Part shown: one piece after another, positions 58,001 through 64,000 of the stretch
How positions within the stretch are numbered: the first letter of the stretch is position 1
How the letters are laid out: each line of letters begins with the position of its first letter
Source of the DNA: Strongylocentrotus purpuratus
Lineage: Eukaryota; Echinodermata; Echinoidea; Camarodonta; Strongylocentrotidae
Direction of reading: 5' to 3'
Assembly: GCF_000002235.5 (NCBI RefSeq)
Contig: NW_022145594.1
Span: forward strand, 19,446,412-19,510,411
Length of the DNA: 64,000 bases
The notes under the pieces: generated by a model
What the model was told of the DNA's origin: nothing
Seen by the model: the letters and a program-made list of their open reading frames with translations, nothing else
The model's database searches: none
Program-made: the position numbers and the translations under genes

Positions 58001-61000
58001 TCAATAATAATTTTTCTCTTAATACATTATCAAGATGTCCTGCACCGACTCTCAAACTGTATATATCTGATCTTATACCCTTTGATTTTCCATTTATTTC
58101 ATATCCAAGTATGCAAACCGAACTCAACATTATTATTGTTTTCATTATTTATGATTTATGTACTATGTATTGTTTATATCTGGATTCATTTAAAAGGGTT
58201 AAAGCATATAATTATATATATATGTCTATGGAATTATTTTTACCTTGAAAATTCACATGCATCAGCCTCCAGCTGTAGTGTTGAATATTCGAATAAAACC
58301 TTATCAAATCAAACAAATAAAAATGTTCTGACAACAAGGGGGGGGGGGGGGGTTGCAGCAAAACATCCCAGCCAATGGCTACATGCATTAAGCCAAACAC
58401 ACACACAAAAAAAAAATCGCTTTTATTATCCTGGACGGGTAGAGTGCAACAGGCATTCATTTTCCCTGTCTCCTAATTTGAAACGTTATAGTTCAAGTAT
58501 GATATTTCACATGCACCTTTAGTTACAGTGATATTAAATAATGTTTTATTTGCGAGTGAGTCTCAGTCTTAATCTACTAATCAAGCTGATAGTATTAAAG
58601 GTGAAAAATATTATCATAACTTACTCCAGAGTTTCACATGTACTTTGATGTGATGTTTGCAGTGTCTGTGAACTTGATGCACCTTGCAGTTGTTGTGAAC
58701 TTGATGCACCTTGTAGTTGTTCTGCAATTTCGAGAACCAGGAAAAAAATAGTACATATATCACTCATTATCCTATAATTCTGATTGCTGAATAAAGTAAA
58801 CTACAAATCTTAAAAGGTAGAACACAACTCCACAAGCAGGTATTACCAATACAATTTCTTATATTGATATCAGGGCCAATCATTTTATTCAAAACTTTCC
58901 CGGGTTAAATTATTTAGCATTTCACTATTCACGGCAAATAGAGTTTATTTGGGCTGATATTACATTCTCCTAATTCTTAGAATAAAGAATAATTTGAAAT
59001 TATATTACTAGAGATCAATGAATATTCAGGGAACATAAACTTTGCATGACTGGCCAGATAAATTGAAATGACTGTCCTTTAATGTAATATCCATTTCTGA
59101 GATGTAATAATCAGCTTAGTTAAACTGATATATTAGGTGAAAATTGATAAATATTTTAGATACATTCATACTGATTTGTTAGTCTTAGTTGACGGACCAT
59201 AACCCTTTAAAAAGTTATGGATCATACATTAAATTAGGATTGGTACAAGCTAATTAGATGAAGGAAATTACAAAATTACACCAACAAGAGTATGGCATCT
59301 CCTCACTTCAGCCACAGAGAAAATACATGTAGGAACACATTTATGGTAGAATTTTCCTTTGCTTGTGCCTCAATCAGCTGATAATGAAGTGGGAATGACT
59401 GTTAAGAGAAATAGAGAAATCTACAAATGATGAGAATACAATAAAATTTACATCTGAATTCCCAGCTTTAAAGCTTCAGTGTGTGGTCCAAATATTAACA
59501 GGAGGGCATTTGAAGAGCAATCCTTGTCAGGGAACATTTATATTATGACTCTCTTCCAACTAATTTAATAGAAAACAAATCACAGATACATTTACACCAA
59601 AATACCTGGATCTTGTGGGGAAGCTCTCTCTGTTGTGCGAGGTGTTGAGAAATCCAGCCGAAATACGAATTTGACTCGTAGTTTCTCAATTTGTCCTACT
59701 TTCAGTGACACTAAAACTCTGTCTGGCTGGTTGGGAAATTCCAGTACAAAGGGCTCACAGATCCTGGCTCCACTCATAAGTATATCAAAGGGGACAACCT
59801 TTAACAAAAATCATTGAAAGAGAGGTAAACAAAAAATTCCCCTTTATTTTCCCTATATCAATCATCTGATCTAGAAGTGTGCATTAGACATTATTTTCCT
59901 GAATTGAGCTCCAGCAACCATTATGAGCCACTTGAGTATTTGAAGGAGCAATTTCCACCATTCCAAGTTATGTTACAGATCCATATATTTCAACTCAGCG
60001 GCAAGATTGATAACCCAAAGTATTAAGAAAATAATACTCTCAGATAATCTGTCTTAAAGGTACTATGTCCCTTTTGCAGCCAACCTCAAATTCTGTAGAA
60101 CTTTGCAGGAATTATGTATATGTCATGAATTTTCTATCTGTGAAATTTGAACGTTAGCAGTGTCCTAGTATTCAAATTATGCAAGGAAACCCGTTTACCT
60201 GCTAGACTTCACTGTCAGGCACTATTGAGTGACTGACCGGATTTTTTTTCTTCTTTGGTAATAACATGCATCAAATGAGCTGTAAAGGGTACATGAGCAT
60301 TTGTCTACATCAATAACCCACTTCTTGTGATGGTTAAAATTAAACTGATTGAATCTTTGCGTAGCATATAACGTATGACCATTCGGTACAATGGTCTTAA
60401 AATCAAGACTATTAATTATTGGCTTTATAGCTCCTAAGTCGATTTGACAACTAATAGTCGTTACTTTCCCACTTGAAGACAATTTCAAGCCCAACCTTTT
60501 AGGGAATTTCTAAATTAGTATTATCTTTCAAATGCCATTGGAATTTAACCTTTTCATTTTTGGTCTGCAAATGGGAAATAGTACCTTTAAAGCAGTTACA
60601 TGCCTCACATTTCAATCAAGCATAATTATAACAAAATACGGTTATTACCTATCATTGTCTTAATCATGAGTCCTTGGTAAAGTATGAACCCTCAAGCAAT
60701 ATGAAATCAGCTCAGAAAAAAATATTTCTTGGAATATCTAGTTGTCCGACCAAGTTTTTAGGAGTGGTCATATGTATTGAGGCTGCTCCTGCACTTTGGA
60801 ACACCATCCTATCTCATGTGAAAGAAGCATCCACAAGTTCTAATTTTAAAAACTCTCCTCAATGGGCAATTACAGCACCTGTTTTTCTTTTCATATCTTT
60901 TCTATATATAAATATAGCACTGTATTATTATGACTAGTATTATTATTAATAGAAGAAGTATTATTGTCATTATTCGGTGGTCTGTCATCGACAGACCACG

Positions 61001-64000
61001 TATTGATTTCGGAAGAATTTTTTTTTTCTCCATTTTTATCTCAACTGTTTTGTGGAGAAGATTACTCGAGATCGATTTGGTCAGTTTCTTTCAATTTTGA
61101 GACAGTCATATGTCATTGTCATAAGACGTGACAGCAACATTTTCAAGTTCATCAGATTATCATAACGTCATCCAGGCACCATTTTTTAAAAATCAACTCA
61201 TGATCTTATCTTTATAACGCATCGTCATTTCTCATTCATATTTATCATGATTAAGGTCAATATCCGTCCGGTCAATTATAGGTCAATAAATGCGCGCGTA
61301 TTTGCGTGGGCAAAATTTCTAAATGCTCAAAATCACTTTTTAATCAAATTAAAGTACGTTTTAGGCAATTTCAAGCTTTTTCAAAAAAAATTACGAGCAC
61401 AATTGCACGCGCGTTTTCGTTCATCATGTCCGAACGCAACCTAAAACCTCCTTTTTTGGCATGATATTCCCCATTTTTGAATTTGCATATTATGACGTCA
61501 GCATATTTATGGCAAAACTGATTGTATCTCTGTAAATATTGATCGATTTTCTTCCAAATGTTGATACATTGTAAACATTTCTTAACAAGATCTGCGTCCA
61601 CAGGAATTAATAACAGACCACCTAATTCGTTCAAAGACGAATTAAATTTCTCGTTATAATTATCATTAATATTATTATAATCTATTGATGGATATAAACG
61701 AAGATGCACTAACAACCACACTGTTGGTCATAAAGGTGGAATAATTATTTTTACCCCAATTTATGGAATGATTTTGATATGATCTAGATAATAGTATACA
61801 TTCTCAGATTTTATTGAATGATAATTTTTGTTATTAGTTTTGCGTGACTGCTAAAGCCTGTGTATATTACTATGGTAATCAACTAGGGGACCTACGTCAT
61901 TAAGTCATAACTGACAGTAATGAGGATTAATGCCTCATTAAAGGGCACTGATATAGCTGATCGACACGGTTTTTATTATGGGGCCTCACTGGAACGAGGC
62001 CATTGCTTACCCACTGAATCATGACGGTACGCAGCGGGGGCTAGGGTACGTCGCCGCCACCACAAATACAAAAAACAAAGAAAATGCAATAAATTATCAA
62101 TAATTCATTGCATTCCCCCCGGTCCACAACAGGACAAATTCCTCTGTAGGGCCATGTATTATGGTTCAAGGCATGCCCACATAGAGGATTTTGTTTATGT
62201 TAGGGGTCGGGGCAAAATGCAATATTCAACCACTAATAATCTCAAGTTGGATATCCTTTCAGATGTTCAGATTAAAATATTAGGCATGTGTACCTGTATG
62301 TTTTGATACAAGTAGAACAATACACAAGATCATCCGACGAGGTATGGATTCAACTTTTCTACTTCGTTAACCAGAATCTTTAAACACATCACTGAACTTA
62401 CAGCAGGTCCTCCAATTACTTTCGCGTTTACGTAACAGGTCATTTTGAGATCACCTTCTGCTGTCCGAACAAGGACCTGTAGTTCCATATGGGCAGGTAT
62501 GAATTCGTGATCCCCTTCTTGGCTTTTTACCACCTGTTACCAAAGAAAAGAAAATAGGTAACAAAGGAAGACAATCATGACACCTCGCTCGATGATAGTT
62601 GATATTCAGGAAAGTGCTTCCCTATCTGATATATATCAGTACGGGTTACTTACTAAATGTACAAAATATGGTGGTTTTAGACAAAAGTACACATGTTTTC
62701 TGCTATGCCACCATACTATTTAAGATATTCTTTTTCAGTTTGAATAAATTGATAGAAAATCACCTTGCTAATATCGGATATCTATGGCAGGGTTTTTCAA
62801 CCAGGAAGCCGCAAGGCATCGCTGAGGGTGCCACAAGAGAATTTTGTTATATTAAAACATATTTTGGAATACGATCAACTTCATGAAACTAAAGTATCAG
62901 AAACTGTAAGACGATCAAATATATATCATAATGTGCATTTTGATGAGGAAATACAATTTGAAAGATTAGCAGAGTGTCCTTACAAATTTAGAAACACGAT
63001 GGTTTCAGGCAGCAAAGGTGCATGAATACTCCCATATTTATGTGACGAGATGCCGGTATATTGTCATATACGGGCATTACGGTGCCTGAATATGTCTTAT
63101 CTATTGTGAATTTTTGAAATAAAAACACTATTTTCATTTCAGTAAAGAGTCTTAAAAATCTACTTTTTATGTCACAATATCTTTTCTTATCATCACCACG
63201 CACACAATATGGGCTTTTGACCTCAGAGTGGAAACGCTGGAAAAACTGCCTTGTTGTTGATGTTATTCCATTTGTTCTTTTGTAAGCTAAGTCTCTGATG
63301 TATGGGGTACTGTTTCTTAAGTGGGAGGGAGTCTCTAAAATTTGGACCCTGTGCCTCGATCTACTGTACACCAACTGCAATGTATTTTGGAAATTGTATT
63401 AACATAGTATTTTTGCTGTTGATTACTTAATGCTCACTCAAATACTTTGTACTCTTGGAAAATTATGTACAAACAGATGATGATCTTTGCAAAGACTGTT
63501 CACAGTTCAGTATATTGTGTCAGATTCCCCAACTTCCAAATCAACTGCTGCGACAGTAATTCACCTCGCTATTCCCTTTGATGTCGTCATAGAGGTGTGC
63601 ATGTAGGATGACAGGTGTCTTCTGCAGGGTTATGTTTTTTTCTTTAAACGGTCGACAGCACATCCACTTTTCTGGGAAGAAGTAATCTCGGAACAAGAAC
63701 TTAATCTTCACCCATGAAAAGTGGTTCATCTTCAATTTGAGTACATCTTTTGTGATGATGCAGCTAGGTATTCCGGACCTCAACAACATAATTCGTTCTT
63801 TAACAACTGCATCTATAACATAAAAAAATGGAAAGAAAATCAGGAAAATTATATGGACTCATTAAAGCGAGGGGTACACATGTTTGTTAAAATAATTCAA
63901 AGCGAAGGCAAACACCTGTTCTGCATAGACTCAAAGAGTCATTGTGGGTTCATTCGAATTAGCAAAGTTAACCTTTGACATTGTTAACTCAAACATTTTG
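45707..64000 (-). CDS. PIDD-like gene, copy B (3' part; 5' exons beyond window)
   Basis: Exons 5' to 3': 63812-63565, 62533-62402, 59798-59606, 58721-58625, 46004-45707. All junctions keep phase (0,0,1,2) and the frame ends in TGA at 45707, so this copy is open over its visible part. It encodes the end of ZU5, UPA, linker and Death domain of a close paralogue of copy A. The LRR and ZU5 exons should lie to the right of 64000. The final intron (46005-58624) is 12.6 kb because a LINE and nested elements sit in it; the matching intron in copy A is 0.7 kb. Whether such an intron is spliced efficiently is unknown. Confidence 0.8.
46175..47384 (+). pseudogene. LINE N-terminal and endonuclease region
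   Basis: Two frames joined by a frameshift around 46830. The first has a basic, hydrophobic N-terminus, then HPTTMLTNVRSMNKKIDEMT and DADIVGVTETWF. The second continues RGVALYLREDFELDQV, VVYSPPRTPHQDD, LIVGDFNDLD and NRILDMIFTDHPE, the order of an APE-type endonuclease. It ends where the DNA transposon 47385-50907 begins (FDWLHHI). Confidence 0.75.
48074..49608 (+). pseudogene. Transposon-borne HEEADTR/HAFTGCD protein, frameshifted
   Basis: Start frame MTTKFEEQAIKQNNGSANTR runs to about 48835. Then one frame gives KDFLRVNENKTEFFAFLAV and HEEADTRLL (about 48840-49050), another HVADAVQKGCKKVTIRTVGT (49050-49150), and a fourth DELWIAFGVRSSFRYLAFHK with SLFHAFTGCDIVSAFRGKKT (49155-49608). At least three frameshifts separate them. 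I know this motif series from repeat-borne proteins of many invertebrates; its activity is not established to my knowledge. The D/E-rich motifs (HEEADTR, TDAVVL, GCD) look like nuclease-type acidic residues, which is speculation. Confidence 0.7.
49898..50147. mobile_element. MITE inside the DNA transposon
   Basis: Ends are TGGGCCCAATTTCAAAAAGC and, inverted, AGGGCCACATTTCATAGAGC. Repeated gctta/taagc words lie inside (gcttaccggtaagc, gcttaagcaggttagc). 250 bp, no coding capacity. hAT-like character is likely, but the target duplication is not clear. Confidence 0.6.
50908..51621 (+). pseudogene. LINE reverse transcriptase, N-terminal part
   Basis: Continues from the transposon: TDEMAEAFQEVLIQAYHEHF, ASKRAKYDKPWITRHIRALI, then after frame breaks NEHFANICNQLPSLDW, ASKAAAPGDIPIKLIKEFA and SWKRAVITPIPKKQQVSQLS. 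It stops at CTTAC (51617-51621), the target site of the minus-strand LINE. Confidence 0.72.
51765..53194 (-). pseudogene. CR1/L2-like LINE: reverse transcriptase and tail
   Basis: RT motifs: SYRPVANLSFLSKVIERIVS, QSAYREKHSVETALL, ILLDLSSAFDTVDHVIL, FSVPQGSVLGPQLFN and HMYADDTQIYFS (YADD box). After 52321 the frame shifts, continuing VHAFVTSRIDCCNSLLYGIP and finally ASAAPRLWNSLPNTLKD to YLMANFN at 51765. The catalytic Asp residues are present, but the frame is broken. Confidence 0.78.
53199..53400. mobile_element. piggyBac-like MITE, copy 2, inside a LINE
   Basis: TTAA on both sides (53195-53198, 53401-53404). Ends are CTCTTATCGTGCCA and inverted CCCATATCCTGCCA. Removing it joins the LINE coding sequence in frame (ITDFVN then KSLRCASF). 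Related to 3140-3400. Confidence 0.75.
53401..55100 (-). pseudogene. CR1/L2-like LINE: N-terminus, endonuclease, start of RT
   Basis: Begins MASIGMVTTVVSLLILLASI with YTREDLLSFQPKC. Endonuclease: TLNARSVRNKTTDIVEFVLD, DILALTETWLKDDDD, GKGGGGVGLLFKC, VVLTGDFNVWVDD, HLHGHTLDLLITRD, LGVSDHHAVQCNL. The linker to RT runs to PIPTALLKECIDDFAPYITD, where the MITE 53199-53400 cuts the frame; the apparent 632-residue frame includes MITE sequence at its end. Confidence 0.8.
55842..56342. mobile_element. TTAA MITE, nested (501 bp)
   Basis: Ends are AGGTATTACAAAGTTTTGG and inverted AGGTAATACAAAGTTTTGG. TTAA at 55838-55841 and 56343-56346. It is inserted exactly at the TTAA edge of the next element. Confidence 0.72.
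56347..56732. mobile_element. TTAA MITE, host of the previous one (386 bp)
   Basis: Ends are AGATGAAGTTGAGTTCTGG and inverted AGAGAAGGTTGAGTTCTGG. The outer TTAA at 56733-56736 pairs with 55838-55841; removal restores LVMI-NDAL of the LINE RT. A related terminus lies in copy A intron 9 (about 18700-18736). Confidence 0.7.
57520..58322 (+). other. Probable LINE 3' UTR, degenerate AT repeats
   Basis: Very AT-rich. Words such as tttgataaat and aataaatgtaatttt recur every 15-25 bp from 57560 to 57860, then drop out. The 3' end is taken where unit A alignment resumes, near 58323; the tail is aaacaaataaaa. Confidence 0.45.
58323..58624 (-). other. Copy B last-intron sequence right of the LINE
   Basis: Starts with a poly-G tract and aligns with 16065-16690 in pieces. 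No exon. Confidence 0.45.
58625..58721 (-). CDS. Copy B exon, Q/S linker
   Basis: 97 nt (3 fewer than copy A), phase 1 in and 2 out. It carries the same internal duplication, QLQGASSSQQLQGASSSQ. The gtaagt donor is conserved, as is the in-frame TAA on intron retention. Confidence 0.7.
58722..59605 (-). other. Copy B intron corresponding to intron 9
   Basis: 0.9 kb against 1.9 kb in copy A; the main difference is the absent TTAA element. No gene. Confidence 0.5.
59606..59798 (-). CDS. Copy B exon, UPA region
   Basis: 193 nt (copy A 181), phase 0 in and 1 out: VVPFDILMSGARICEPFVLE, then a basic stretch with four extra residues (RLDFSTPRTTERASPQDP). The 12-nt difference keeps the frame. The donor is gtattt as in copy A. 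Confidence 0.82.
60058..60586. mobile_element. TTAA-target TIR element, 529 bp
   Basis: Ends are AGGTACTATGTCCCTTTTGC and inverted AGGTACTATTTCCCATTTGC. TTAA at 60054-60057 and 60587-60590. Unit A has the empty site near 19225 (cccatcttaaagcag). No coding capacity. Confidence 0.78.
60975..61653. repeat. Palindrome-ended interspersed repeat, copy 2
   Basis: Begins GGTGGTCTGTC with its inverted partner after a short loop and ends aacagaccacctaattcg, a GACGAA hairpin and aattaaattt. About half the length of the copy at 28233-29663, sharing gattaaggtcaatat(t/c)cgtcc and gacgtca words. Confidence 0.55.
61715..61965. mobile_element. Half copy of the foldback Tc1/mariner-like element
   Basis: Starts acactgttggtcataaaggt and shares taccccaattta, gtatacattctcagatttta, gcgtgactgctaaagc and ctgacagtaatgaggatta with 4785-5040. 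The opposite arm is missing. Confidence 0.55.
62402..62533 (-). CDS. Copy B exon, UPA region
   Basis: 44 codons, no indel against copy A exon 8: EFIPAHMELQVLVRTAEGD then MTCYVNAKVIGGPA. The acceptor is gtaacag and the donor gtaagt. Confidence 0.85.
62534..63564 (-). other. Copy B intron corresponding to intron 7
   Basis: No gene. The stretch 62790-63040 has a readable plus-strand segment (agggtttttcaaccaggaagc) that may be a repeat relic. The end near 63400-63560 aligns with 21960-22130. Confidence 0.4.
63565..63812 (-). CDS. Copy B exon, ZU5/UPA junction with HFS motif
   Basis: 248 nt, the same length and phase as copy A exon 7. LKMNHFSWVK keeps the HFS motif and TPVILHAHLYDDIKGNSE is identical to copy A. 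The middle (FLFRDYFFPEKWMCC against LMIKNYFFRGKKMCC) is more divergent. The donor is gtgaat. Confidence 0.86.

Larger units (their letters stand above)
46061..58322 (+). mobile_element. Plus-strand LINE (APE-type) with nested insertions
   Basis: Pieces of one element: 46061-47384, 50908-51621, 55410-55841 and 56733 to about 58322, about 4.1 kb after removing inserts, a normal LINE size. Unit A has the empty site (16050-16070). Endonuclease motifs: TNVRSMNKKIDEM, DADIVGVTETWF, LIVGDFND. RT motifs: CAIDFAKAFDNVNH, GVPQGTKLGP, KYVDDLSVVE. Frameshifts and stops (for example the TAG after AQMG at 46832) make it inactive. The element lies antisense to the gene. Confidence 0.8.
59799..62401 (-). other. 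Copy B intron corresponding to intron 8
   Basis: Contains the TTAA element 60058-60586, the palindrome-ended repeat 60975-61653 and a half foldback element 61715-61965. 60670-60960 aligns with 19830-20170. 61970-62220 (tggggcctcactggaacgag; ccccccggtccacaacagg) is unassigned. Confidence 0.5.
33305..64000. repeat. Tandem segmental duplication, unit B (continues past window)
   Basis: Same order and orientation as unit A, enlarged by insertions at about 34430-38740 (mixed repeats), 41039-41657, about 45176-45640, 46061-58322, 60058-60586 and 60975-61965. Divergence is uneven: one block, 42360-42960, is almost identical to unit A. Confidence 0.83.

Overview
Organism. The window is animal nuclear DNA: AT-rich, intron-rich and crowded with transposon relics. 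A ZU5/UPA/Death-domain immune-type gene in tandem copies, an NLR-like leucine-rich exon, recurrent short words such as taggcctat and tacatgtac, and marine-invertebrate repeat families suggest an echinoderm, most likely a sea urchin. The species is inferred, not demonstrated.

Main gene. On the minus strand, copy A (start codon 32761, stop 15642) can be assembled as 11 coding exons whose splice phases all match. It predicts a 920-residue protein: a short hydrophilic N-terminus (exons 1-4), a large leucine-rich exon (25334-26485), a ZU5 domain (24159-24500 plus the start of 22133-22380), a UPA-type region (22133-22380, 21148-21279, 18743-18923), a Q/S-rich linker (16694-16793) and a Death domain (15642-15993). 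The order LRR-ZU5-UPA-Death is that of PIDD1. The ZU5/UPA boundary carries a His-Phe-Ser motif like the self-cleavage site of PIDD1, NLRP1 and CARD8.

Copy B. A second copy lies to the right in the same orientation. Its last five coding exons (63565-63812, 62402-62533, 59606-59798, 58625-58721, 45707-46004) are present and open. Its ZU5 and LRR exons would lie beyond 64000. Alignable sequence starts near 7195 (A) and 33305 (B), so the duplication unit is about 26 kb and includes more than 8 kb downstream of the gene.

Mobile elements. Comparing A with B gives empty sites for many insertions, so their target duplications can be read directly: hAT-like 8076-8509, a TIR element 11851-12675, a small retroelement tail in the last exon of A at 15576-15708, a TTAA element 17489-18226, a solo LTR 19285-19815, a GC-rich foldback element 41039-41657, and a TTAA element 60058-60586. 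The last intron of copy B holds a 12.3-kb nest. A plus-strand LINE (46061 to about 58322) is broken by a decayed DNA transposon (47385-50907, itself containing a MITE), by a minus-strand CR1/L2-like LINE (51622-55409, itself hit by a piggyBac-like MITE) and by two TTAA MITEs (55842-56732).

Left flank. Positions 1-7190 hold no gene I can support: two Harbinger-like elements (563-915 and 1410-3093), a piggyBac-like MITE (3140-3400), a foldback Tc1/mariner-like element (4785-5233) and a LINE 3' fragment (6365-6655).

Limits. All alignments were done by eye, gene models rest on splice consensus and phase, and untranslated exons and promoters were not located.
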